Below the pieces are notes generated by a model. It ran no database searches. It saw nothing but the letters and a program-made list of their open reading frames with translations, and had not been told where the DNA came from. Below are positions 12,901 through 25,529 of a stretch of 64,000 bases of DNA, piece after piece (the stretch's first letter is position 1; each line of letters opens with the position of its first letter). Where the stretch lies: positions 9,825,518 through 9,889,517 of the forward strand of contig BROE01000005.1 of NCBI GenBank assembly GCA_036571765.1. Reading direction: 5' to 3'. A program made the translations under genes and the position numbers. Origin of the DNA: Plecoglossus altivelis (Eukaryota > Chordata > Actinopteri > Osmeriformes > Plecoglossidae).

Positions 12901-15900
12901 ACGCCCAGATCATGCTGGACCACATGAAGAACAACGCTCCCAGCAAGAGAGAGATCGCCCAGCTTAAAAACCAGGTGCTGTATCGCTCATCTCTCCCTCT
13001 ACTGACCTGAGGACGGAAAGAGTTCCACTTTGATAACTGGGAAACGTAAAATCAAATTAGGTGATCGCATGGGATTACATAGTGTTGAAATCAGATGTTA
13101 ATGTGTAAGACTTATCACCTTTCTTTGTCAGATGGGCTGATAAATAAACCTTTCATCAAGTTGTGTTTGCGACCTGCTGCTATCAATCCTTCGTTCCTGT
13201 GTTTCAGCTGGAGGAGTCTGAGTTCACATGTGCAGCTGCAGTCAAAGCCCGGAAGTCCATGGAGGTGGAGATTGAAGACCTGCATGTTCAGATGGATGAT
13301 ATCTCCAAAGCCAAACAGGCTGTGAGTGGCCTGCTATCACTGCTAAACTCCACTGGACTTTGCCTAGGCGGTTATTGTTTAACATGGATTGGAATGAAAA
13401 AGGTTGTTGTGTTATTGAACACGTTCAATACTGAGTTCAGTAACGTAGGTTGAGATTGTAATCTGGTCTCAACATAGATTTAACCATAGTAGAATAGAAA
13501 GGCTGAACATGTAATAATTCAAAATATAATCAAAAATAAGTCAGCATTATAACTCAAAAACACTTGATATGGAAGGTAAAGCACATAAATGTGTCCTCCT
13601 AAATGTGTGTCGAGTCCTGTGGCTAGTCAGTGTTGCTGGAAGCCTTTATCAGAGCAGTCCCATCTGTGGTCTGCACACGGTGGCAGCAGATATGATACCC
13701 CAAAGCTAATAGTCAGACAGGGTAAAGGTCACAACTGTCCCTTCATCCATCCTTTCCTCTCTCCAGCCCTCTGTTCCCTCTTTTTATCATCCCTTATCTC
13801 TCTTTCTCTCCTTTCCGACCGCCTTCCTCTTTCAGCCAGTCTCCATGTTCTTCGTCCACCTGTCCTTGCACCTGTCCCCCTTTCTCTTCATCTCACTTCC
13901 CCCTTTTTTTCTCCCCACCTCTCATCTTTTTCGCTTGGGCGAGCTGGCGCGCCACCTTAATCTCTCTTGGCCTTCCCTCTCTCCCCCGCGACTTTCCCTC
14001 CCTCCTCTTTCTTTCCGTCCAGGAGTAATCTGGGTTCCTACCCATTCCTAGTTTATCTTTCATATTCTCCCCTCCCCCAGTCTTCTCTCTCTCTCGTTCT
14101 CTCTCACCCCCCTCGCCATGCGAACAGCAACCCCAGCGCCACCCTCCTTCCACGTCAGCGCCTCGTATTGTAATTATTGACAGCGGGGGGAAATCATTTG
14201 AGCTCCATAATGGCATGTTTCCGAAACCATTTCTAATTTGAACAAGATTCATCACCTTGAAATGTGTTACAGATGAATACTGCCATGATGAATATTATCG
14301 CCTTGGCAGAAGAGGTAGCAGAAGGGACAAAGGAGAGGGCTAGATAATTGAGTTCCTACAGCACCAGGAAGATGTTTGGGGTAGATGGATGGAAACACGT
14401 TTTGCATAACGGGAATGTGTAACGTTCTGTACAGTATGGCTGTGTACACACACACATTTTTCATCAGTCTAAATGTAAATTGACATAGAACTGTTTGCCA
14501 AGGCATCCTTTTACTCCTGGATGGGTGGGACAAATAAACAGCCCCATACTGCAGATATTCAATTTAAGATATCATAGAAATTAGGACATTACTCAAAACT
14601 CGTCTCAGGTGAACCCCAACAGCAAATGGTTAGACATGGTTTATTGTTATTTAAATGTTTTCCTTCAAAAAGTATCTGCAAACTTTTTATTGAAAGGAAT
14701 AGATGAGAAATGCTTTCCGTAGAATAGTTTCTGTAAACCCAAACTGATGGTTTCTAGTCAGGATTTTCCAGTGCTCGATGCATTTAGAATGTGCCTCTTG
14801 CTGCCACTGCTACACCATTTTCATGATCTGATGGTGAGGTAAGAGGACATTTTTGTGAGTTGCTGACAACAAGAATAGCGATTACTGTGATGATGAGGCA
14901 TCAAATGTACACCCATGTCTCTGCAGCTACAGTCATGCAAGATGGATCAAATCATGTAAATAGTATTTCCCTCGCGGATCGTCTGCCTACTTTGTCCTCC
15001 ACTGTAATTGCGGCATTTTTGGAAGATTGTTTTCCGTAGTTTGACAGCTTGTTTTTTATCATGCCAACCCGGCCCTTTCTGATCTTTGAGCCAAGGTTTT
15101 TGGGTCACAGACTGATGGAAGGCAGAAAAAAAAGAAAAAGGAAAAGGACTGAATAATAGGTTTAAGATGGGAGTGACAGGGAGATATTTGGTGGGGCTTT
15201 GTAGCTGTCAAATTGTACTGGTTCTCAAGTGCCATTCACCATCCTCCGCCCCATCTGGGTGTTGCTTTGTCCACAAGAGGTTTCTCACAATCAAGTGTGG
15301 TTCAGTAAAAGGCAATTAGGGACCAGTTTCCTCTAACAGATTGCATGGGGATTCTAGTTAGCTAAAATAATTAATTCGCATCCAGATGTCTACAATTAAG
15401 AATTTAGAATTTAAAAGAAAATCTAGTCATCTTTTTCAGATCTGGAGAAAAATAATAGAACTGCCTTCCTCATATGAAATAGTCAAAATCTCAAGCATGA
15501 CATTAATACCTTGATGAAATTGTTCAGTCGGACACTCTCATTCTAAGAATCCTTGTCTATTCTGGTCGAATCCATCTTTGGAAGTGGTCATTATCCTTTC
15601 AGCAGTTCTGTATTTTCTGATGGATGCTGCCGTGTCAGTGCGCCTCACAAGTCCTCTCACATCCCAGCTATGTACTAATGGATTCATTAGCCTTTTCTGA
15701 TATCCACATTATTCATCATTTATTAATTCAGCCCTGTCCCCTAGTTTCCCTTTCCCCTCCTCACAAGCCACCCCTCTGATGCACCAAGGAATTATGGAAG
15801 TAGGATTAGGCCTGTGTCGCTTCCCATAGAAATCTGCTTCTCATGTACAGCCTACTACTAGCATTAGCCTCTAATTGGAGAGGATGATAATGACTCTGAC

Positions 15901-18900
15901 CCTGCTGTACCCTTAGTATCAGGAGATACTTTGTGTGGGAGGGACAATTCATCAGGCTTCTACGCTGAGATGTCTTTCTCCCATCACAGTATACACATAC
16001 CTTATTCACAGAACACGATCTTGGGGGAGGGGGGTGTGGCTGAAATGTTTTGCTGTCATTGTGCTAAGAAAGGTCTGGCCTTCCCTCCCTCCCTCCCCAT
16101 CCCCTCCTCTCTCCTCCCCCAGCTGGAGGAGCAGTTGAGCAGGCTGCAAAGGGAGAAGAACGACCTGCAGTCTCGCATGGAGGAGGACCAGGAAGACATG
16201 AACGAGCTGATGAAGAAGCACAAGTCAGCTGTTGCCCAGGTAACGTCTTGTACATAAACACTTCCATAGTACTAGTGGCTTAAATCCAGTGATTAGCTGG
16301 AGGAAGAAACGAGATGCCAGTAATGGCAGTGGAAATGGGCAAAGGTTTTCTAACAGTCTTATGGGTATTGGTTACATTTCCAAGGCACATTATATATACA
16401 CATATACACATATATATAAATATTGTTTTATGTTTATGTTGATTAAGAAGTTGCTTGCAGATAATCACTGCTGAAGAAAACATTAATACAATTGAGAGTG
16501 ATCATAAAGAGAGGAGTGCTTTATGAAGTGAAAAACCTCAACTCCAGTATTTCTAATAGTCTTATAAAAATGCATTTAAACATGGGCTTTTGGTTTGAAA
16601 TCTTCCTCTCAGTTCATTTGCGTACGTTTGTGTTCGTGTGTTTGGTGTAGTCTACCCAGAACCTGGCCCAGATCAGCGACCTACAGGCCCAGCTAGAGGA
16701 GGCCCTCAAGGACAAACAGGAAGTCCAGGAGAAGGTACAGCACTTTTGTTTCAGATAGAAAGAGTCATTTGTTTGCGGTTGCTCTACTTACCAAATACTT
16801 AATTGAACTTAAAATGATGCTAGAGGCTGGATTGACTATTTTAGGTTAGAGATTCCCAAGAGGGATCAATTCCCTTAACAGTAATCCGGTGATTGTTGAT
16901 GCTGAGTAGGCAACACATTATTCAACTTCTGAGAACCCCTATTCTACATCCCCCTTTTTCACCAACTCATGTTGATGTAATTGATGTGTCAATCTTGTGA
17001 GAGTTGCAGTGCAAAGACATGACACAAATGATCCAGGCCATTACTCAGGGTTGTATCAGGCTGTAACATTTTGCATGACTGCTCCGGATAGTATTTAATG
17101 GTTTTGTTATAGTGACGTGCATATGCTGTATCTGCTCCTAACACCATCGAATCAAGCTCAGCCACCACAGGGATCAGTCCTCTAATACCCTCACCTTTAG
17201 TTGTCACCCTGCGTTCACAACTCTGCCCACGGAAGATTATGTCACAGCAACACTTGCCGCACGCACTCCATTCTGGCGATAACCATCAGAGACCCTGGCT
17301 CAGGAACAAGTCTGCTTGTTTTCTGTCTTTCTCTTACCTTCTACCGTATAATGTCCTGTCCCCCTCTCTGTCTTTCTCTTACCTTCTACTCTATAACGTC
17401 CTGTCCCCTTCTCTGTCTTTCTCTTACCTTCTACCGTATAATGTCCTGTCCCCCTCTCTGTCTTTCTCTTACCTTCTACCGTATAATGTCCTGTCCCCCT
17501 CTCTGTCTTTCTCTAACCTTCAACTCTGTAATGTCCTGTCCCATTCTCTGTCTTTCTCTTACCTTCTACTCTATAACGTCCTGTCCCCCTCTCTGTCTTT
17601 CTCTTACCTTCTACCGTATAATGTCCTGTCCCCCTCTCTGTCTTTCTCTTACCGTCTACCGTATAATGTCCTGTCCCCCTCTCTGTCTTTCTCTTACCTT
17701 CTACTCTATAACGTCCTGTCCCCCTCTCTGTCTTTCTCTTTCTTCGCTAGCAGACACGCTTATCACAGCAAGTTGTTGTTGTGTAGTTGATCAAACTCTA
17801 GGTCTGGAAGACACTGTGGGGAGCCCACTTCTAGAACATTGAATCCATCTAAAAACATTTCTAAACAAATTCATTGGCGAATCCACAGTTCCTTTATACA
17901 GAAAGTAATTTCGAAACCCATTTTGACATCCGCCTCAATTTTCTCACAGAAACAGTAGTTACATGGGCATTTACAATTATATCTAAATATAAAAATATAT
18001 TTAAACATTCTTTCCAGCATAATTCCTACAAGATTAAACAAAAGGTTGCATAGCACATACTATACATTGCTATCCAACGCATCATTATTCAGTCCCTGCC
18101 TACTTTGAAATAGTTGTAGAACTTTTGAAAGGAATTTGTTTTGAACCTAATCTAAGTGCTTTGAATAATGGAAATGAAGAAGTCTGGTTATACGTTTTTG
18201 AAGGCCTGTCCTGCTTTGAGCTATTGCTGTAGTCTTTGCCCAATAGAGATTTTAGCCCGACTACTGAAAGTCGAAGGTTAAACCAGGCTGATTTATGTGT
18301 CTTTTTACTACCCGGCCACAAGTGAAAGTTCCCCACGACTCCCCATAGAGATGTGACGTGTTTTCAGCTCTGTTGACTCAATGGTGAGAACAATGATAAA
18401 GAGCTTATTGGAGGTCAAGTGTTTAATCCCTTCAAAAAGAATATCTCCCAAATTGTGACAGCCACAGTTTATCAGGACCGGAATAATGTATATTTGGAGA
18501 TGAAGAGCTGCTCTGAACAGTGTTTGCTCTTTAAGGATGTACTGCCAAAATAAGAGTCATCCAGCCTTATGTTCAGCCTTATGGTGCAGTCAGGAAACTG
18601 TGTGTGTCTGTGTGTGCGTCTTTCTTTTCCCGACCCTAGCTCCAGGCCATACAGAGCCAGCTTGAGTTCCAGGAACAGTCTATGGTGGAGAAGTCCTTGG
18701 TCAGTCGGCAGGAGGCCAAGATCCGTGAAATGGAGACCAAGTTGGAGTTTGAGAAGACACAGGTCAAACGTTTGGAGGTGAGGTTAGGGCAGGAAGCTGG
18801 TGTGTGTGTGTTGTCTGTATTTCCAAGCCTGTATGTGTATGTGCGTTAAGTTTTGGATGGAGTTTTTTTTCCTCTAAGTCTTAGATTTACAGTTCTGCCA

Positions 18901-21900
18901 TTCCCTCAGCTTTGCTAGGTCATCCCATTGTTCGCAGCACAAATCCAGCTCCATATGTTTAGTCTGTAGTGTGGGATCTCTGCCCGAGCTATCATGCAGT
19001 AACAATCACAAAAAGCCCCCTGTGTCCTCCAGCTTTTTATTACTTTCGCTCCACTATATAATTTGTTATTCTGTCATTTTCAAATTACCTTCCAGTATTT
19101 CCCCAGACAAAAGTTTAAGTGAAGGATACGTCCACAGACTACATTACCTGGGTGAAACTTAAAAAACAAATACATGTTTTTATACTAGTCTTGGCACTTT
19201 TAACGCACGTTTAATGATTCCAAGCTATGAAACTTTTAACGTGTGAAAGAAAGTAAAACAATGGGATTACGATAAAAAAAGTATTGTTGCAGAATACTCT
19301 TTGCTGTAGGTTCGATGGTTAAAAGTAAAGTTTGATGGAGTACATTGGTAACCCTTAAGCACATTGGCCCAGTAGCTAAATATTTCAGATGGACTAGATC
19401 TCATCAGAACCTGAGGTTGTGTAACTCAATCAATACAGATCTGAAGAGGCAGTGAGCACACGCTCTCCCAGTGTGAAATCTAAACATTGACGGCTGTATA
19501 ATGATTCAGTTTTGAGTTTCTCAGGTATTAGTATAGAGCCTTAGTCACTCTTACGATTCACTGGTGCCATGAGGTATGGAATGATGGCCTCAATGGTGCA
19601 TATTCCACTGGTCAAACAGTATTTTGCAGGTAAACATAGATGCAATGTTCTTTTGTCTTACTGATAAATAGTAGGATTTTCTTTTGTGCAGCAGTTAAGT
19701 CAATAGGTCCCTTTAGATGTCTACCATTAGTTTGTCCAAGGATGACCTCTTCCAGACTTCTGCACAAATCTAATCTGGTCCCTCCCTCTCTGCTCCACAG
19801 ACCCTGGTAGCACGCCTCAAGGAGAATCTTGAGAAGCTGACTGAAGAACGCGACCACCGCAGCACCAGCGAGAACCGAGAGAAGGAGCAGAATAAGCGTC
19901 TTCAGAGGCAGATCCGGGACATCAAAGAGGAGATGGGAGAGCTGGCCAAGAAGGAGGCTGAAGCTAGCCGCAAGAAACATGAGCTGGTAAGGAAACTGTT
20001 GGGGCCACGGAGCTGCAAGGACTTTGTAATGGTAATGTTCTAGTATTGGCTGGTTTCCTCCTCTGTTTTGGTTTGGAAATGTTCATAGTATTTAATCAAT
20101 AGCTAAAGTGCTAAGGCTGGAATAGTTGGCTAGCATTAGATTAGGCTAGGTTTAGAGCTAGGCTTTTTTATAGATTCCAACTAATAGAATCCAAGCCAGC
20201 TTGATTGTCTTTCATTTTTGCAACAGGAAATGGATATAGAGAGTTTGGAGGCTGCCAATCAGAGTCTGCAGGCGGATCTTAAGTTGGCTTTTAAAAGGAT
20301 TGGTGACCTTCAAGCTGCCATCGAAGATGAAATGGAGAGCGACGACAATGAAGACCTCATCAACAGGTATAGGCGGTTTATCGTTACATCTAAGTATATT
20401 CACTATTAATGGTGAATAAATGGGATGCACTTGTATTCATAATACTCCAGTCATGACCCTCGTTGTTAATAGCACACACCCATCTTAGATAAGCAGTAGC
20501 ACAGCTAAACTTTAAATCAACCCACCACAGGGGAAAGGACTATGAAAGACAGGGAGAGAGGGAAAGGAGAGAGAGTATCATGAAGTAAGGATGGATCTCC
20601 TATTGAAAGGGGCTTTGGATAAAGCAATCAGCACAGAACTTTCCCCAGACTCGGTCATATCTTATTCACACACACTGAAAGATTTATGCACTGAAAACTG
20701 CTGTGCTTAATTTTTCTTGGCCTTTTTATTTAAATGATCTCCCCCCTATCAGTGAGATTTGCTAGCTAAAACATCGATGGTGAGCTCTACTTCCTCATCT
20801 CCACAGTTTCTTATTTATTTACTGGTTTTCTGAATCTTGCCAAGCTTTGTTTATTTGTTTACGAACACAGTCCCAGGGAGAAAACTCTTCCTTCTGCCTC
20901 TCCGCAGTAAATAGCTCAGTGAGTCAGGACTCGTTAGTGAGCTATGCTGTCTCTCTTTTCTGCACGGGAAAGAAGGGGATCAGATTGAGGTAGCTTGCTG
21001 AGTCAGTGGCCCCTAAAAATGTACAGTTGTTGGATCTTTCCCCCTCAGGTGATTCATATAAAACAAGCGGTTATTGCTGCGCCCGCTATGATATACACCA
21101 TGATTTATATTCTTCGAGTGTTGTTCATCTCTTGTTCATTTTGTATGTCTTCTTGACTGTACCGACACAATATCACTTTTTCTTCAATATTTTTGTTTGT
21201 TTTGTTTTGTCATCTTCATTCTCATGACCAGTTTACAAGACATGGTGACAAAGTATCAGAAACGAAAGAACAGAACGTGAGGACCTACATTTAATGTTTG
21301 CCAATCCTTTTTTGTACCTTTAAATGGAGAGGATGCAGTATTCAGTAGCAATTCCACATTTACTGAAATAATAGTGCAGTACATGAAACAAATCTGATTG
21401 TGTTTTAAAAATATTATTCTGGAAATCTCTTAACAAACAGTGAACAATTCTATCTCTAATCATTAAACTCATGGTCTGTGAGTTGCTACCAAAAGTAAAG
21501 CTGAATATTTTACAACAGACTTGCTCAGTGATACTGCATCATAGCTCTCAACGATCGCTCTAATTTGCTCCACTTTTCATTGCATGATGCCTCATGCTCA
21601 ATTGCACGAACCACTGACAAAATGCTTCTTCAACCTAAGTTTTCCAAAGATATCCACATGTTTATGTGCCCCATGACCCTCTTTTCCAAGAGCAGCAGAT
21701 GTAACATATCGTGGTTGTTAATTTAACTGATGGGATTGTTTGCTTAAGCTGAGTAAGTGTGATGCTTCTGGATCTTTGCCCTTGGCGTTCCCCAGGGTTG
21801 TGTGCTTGGACCCATACCACTTTTCCATGTGAACTCTACATCGCTTTCTCCCCCTATCTCCACTGTGCCACTGTGCCGCTGTATCCTCAGGGGAATGCTG

Positions 21901-24900
21901 TCAGACACCTCTGCGGCTTGTATGAACAGGGTTCAGTGCCACTCGCCCGCCGCTGAATATTTCAAAATGCTCCTCCTGCAGTGGACGTGAATGCGTCAGT
22001 GGACCTACAGCGACTACCTTCCACGAGAGGAAAGGGAGGGCATGTTCCTCATCAATATTTCACTTCCATGGGCTAAATAATGCAGAAACCTCAAATGTCC
22101 TACAAAAAGCTCCGTTGCCCACCTGGCAAGTGGCTCTCATGCCGTGCTAACCTCTGGCTTTGAGCCATGACAGTGTTTGGTATATTGGCCCAGACCGCTG
22201 ACTCGAGTCCTGGTCTTTGTTACGGGTTGGAAAGAGAAAAGAAAGCTAATGATTGGCTTTTACAAAATCTATGTACTGTGTTTTGTAGACATTTCGATTC
22301 ACATATTTTAAACCAGTCATAGTAATCTAGTATAATATTTTGGTGGCCACTACAAAAAGCTTTTACTGGTGCAATAAAAGATGAAAAGTTACAGTATAAA
22401 AAGCAAAGTTTGATATTCCGAGAATAGCTCAAAACCGTATGTTAATATTAATATTCTTTGAACTCATGCAGAAGTCTGTATCTGTTTAACTCCATATACT
22501 TTTCCAGGCTGAAATACCTTTGAAACACCACAACTGTTCTGTAAACAATGCAGTCTGTAAGACCCAGGGACACTGAGTAGGACCAACAGAGCAGGAAGAT
22601 CCATAGAAGCTAATGATGAATGTAATAGTGTGTAACAGAGATGTACAACCAATGGCGGCAGATTGTCACAGACAATTAATGTCTCCCTCCACACTCTCTT
22701 TGTTTGTTTGCTTCCCCTGGGCTTTCGGCAGGGCTTAACTAATGGTATGGCGGTCAAGGACATAAATTGTGGGTGACACCAAGTGTGAAGCGCTCGATTA
22801 CAAAGTGCCCGTCGTTGTTGTTTAGGCCCTGGCCAGGAGAGCCTTCTTAGAATGCATCACTTCACTATTTATCCATTCAGTCCCTTCAGAATTCACAAAG
22901 AGAAAATAAACCATGAGAATGCTTTGAGAGCCAACCTAAAATACTTTTCTTATGTGTAAAGGGCTTTGAGAAACTTGACTTCTACCATCATTATCTCAGC
23001 GTATCATCATCTTGTGTCTGTGACCATCCTTTTGGCCCTTTTTAGACGCAGTCGTTTTCTAGGTATACATGTGTAGTCTTCATGGATTGCATCATGTTGA
23101 CACCATGTGGGGGGTGGGGGTGGTGATGTGCTACATTGATTATGTGTATACACAACTAAAAGGATTTGTTCTTGGTGACGCCAGTAACGTCACCAAGGTC
23201 AAGAGAAGAAAACATGGCAGCCAAATCTTTCAAAAACCAATTTCTTCCCCTTTTCCCAGCTCTAAACAACGTTAGCTCTGTTATTATTCCCAAGGCTCGA
23301 ATCGTAATTCAAAGCAGTGCATTTCCAGATAAGTGAAAGGATAAAAGACTAATCTTTAAAGGCTTGGGTAAGTGTTGACTCGCAAAACCCAGACAAACGC
23401 ATAAATCCTACGAGGTTTTATCTTTAAGGAGAGGAGATGAGCAAACAACCCTGGAATTGTCTAGCGCGGCTAGCTAATGCGCGCTGGCTCTCCCGGGGCC
23501 CCTTTGGCCGTTGTTTATCTCGTCTTATTGACAAGCGTGGCGTGCAAAACAACAAGCATTCAACCTTCACTCTTTCACAATAACAATCAGTGCCACCACA
23601 TCCTCGGACTGTTTTTAATAGAATGAGCTTGGCCTGAGAAGCTAATTAAAGTTTGTAGAGAGAACCACATTTGTACATCCCTCTCAAGTCTCTTCCCTGC
23701 CTTCAACCTGTATCCCTTAGCCTTCCTCCATTCAACAATATTGAACAGCGGTGGCATGCTGGAGCAGAGTCCGCACTTGGGCTTTATGGGCCAGTTTACC
23801 ATGGGATAGCTCCCTCTCCCTCCAGGACGTCTTGGTTGTTAGCTTCCAATGACTGTCATGTTTAGCCTTGCCCTGAATGAAGTCCTGGAAAGGAGGAAGC
23901 TCTTTGTGACCCCTACATTGTCAAGTAGATTTTGTAAACAGATGTGGAGATCGGGAGGCCTCACCCCCCAGCGTCTCAGTCGAATTATTAAACTGTAGCT
24001 GCTTAATTTCCCGGCACCACACGAGCACAGGGCTTTTACGGCACATAACAAGTGTTGTGCTCTTCATGTTGTCTCTTGTCAAATTTTGTGACAACCCCTC
24101 CATTTGTCCTCTATCCTCACAGTGGTCTGTCGACACAGGATGATAATTTAGAGAGAAAACAATGCGGTGCCCAAGCTGTGCACCAAATCATTTTGTCAAG
24201 AGCTGAAAGCAATTTTAGGGCGTATGTTCCCAAAGTGGAGAGATATGCGAAAACTGCCTTCTGTACCTCCTCTCTCAGTACAGTATATCCTCTCTAGCCC
24301 AGTGCTGGGGCATTAAAGTGGCTTTGAAGGAGAGTGATTTCAGCCCTCTTTGGAAGCGTCACACTGTTCCCCAACGCCAACTAACTACAGGACCAAACTG
24401 ATAACACTACCTCTAACAGTGACAACAAGGGTGTCAGTGTGTATGTGTGAAGCATGGTGTGCACATTTGGAGCCGAGCGTGCACAAAAGGGGGGGTTTCT
24501 TTGTGTGTGTGTCAACCAAGGTTTCTGTGATCCAGTGCATGTGGCTATGCTGTTGAGTTCACTTCCAAGACAAGATGTGGTCCTCCCTCAGCTATCCAAC
24601 TAACACGTCTAAAACACAATCCTCTCTATCTGATGGCCTCTTTACTCTCCGAAAACAGCAGTTCCTCTCCTCGCCTCTCTCCCTCTTTGTTTCCCTTCCA
24701 TCTGTATGAGGCTCTCTCCTTTCCTAATACTGAAATACCTTCCCCTTCCCCTCCACACAGTGAGGGCGAGTCAGATACAGACTCAGAGGTGGAGGGCCGT
24801 GTGGATGGAGTGAAGTCCTGGCTGTCCAAAAGCAAGGGGTCTGCCAAGAACCTCTCTGATGACGGCAGCCTCAAGAGCTCCAGGTTAGTAGTGTGGCACC

Positions 24901-25481
24901 CCCTCTCTTTCTTTACCTTGGTGGCCCCATGGAGCTGTCGAAACTTTGGTTGAGTTGCTCTGAGTATTTATTTTCACCCTCCTCATCCATTATGGATGGT
25001 TTAGGTCCACTTCTGGAGGCAATAGAAAATAGGGGAGTTCTTAGCTGAACTATTAGGATTGTTATTACCAAGTCTATTCTCCAGCCGTTTGGTCTTTATT
25101 GTCACTACCTTGATGACAGGGGCTTTTTGTAAAAGAGCCACCTCCCTGGCAGATTTATCGACGCACCCGGTGGCCAGCTGGCATAGCCTACCTGCGCACC
25201 CCCCTTCTCCCTGAGATTAATGGATGTGTCTGCCAGCTGACAGCTTCGATTGCCCTAGATTTGTCTCCTTACCAGAAGATTTAACTCTACCCTCACACTT
25301 GAGTCGCTCCCAACTTTGGAAAGTTTAAAATTCTTCCTTAGCCGCGAGACTCCACAAATACCTCCAGTTTTTATACCACTTTGTTTTTGGCTCACACACA
25401 GAAAGTGCACATTCACTCGTGTACACACTAAAACGTTACGTGTTGAAGCTTAACTTTTCCTATGTATCTTTCTTGCTCTCA

Positions 25482-25529
<48 letters not shown>

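Noticed and set aside
17323..17742. CRISPR-like regular repeat spacing
   Set aside because: The units are directly adjacent without unique spacers and lie in a vertebrate intron, so this is a minisatellite.
17201..17842. Two long overlapping open frames (213 and 183 codons) with a 15-residue repeat
   Set aside because: They are produced by the 45-bp minisatellite, whose unit length is divisible by three. There is no splice or start context and no recognisable protein.
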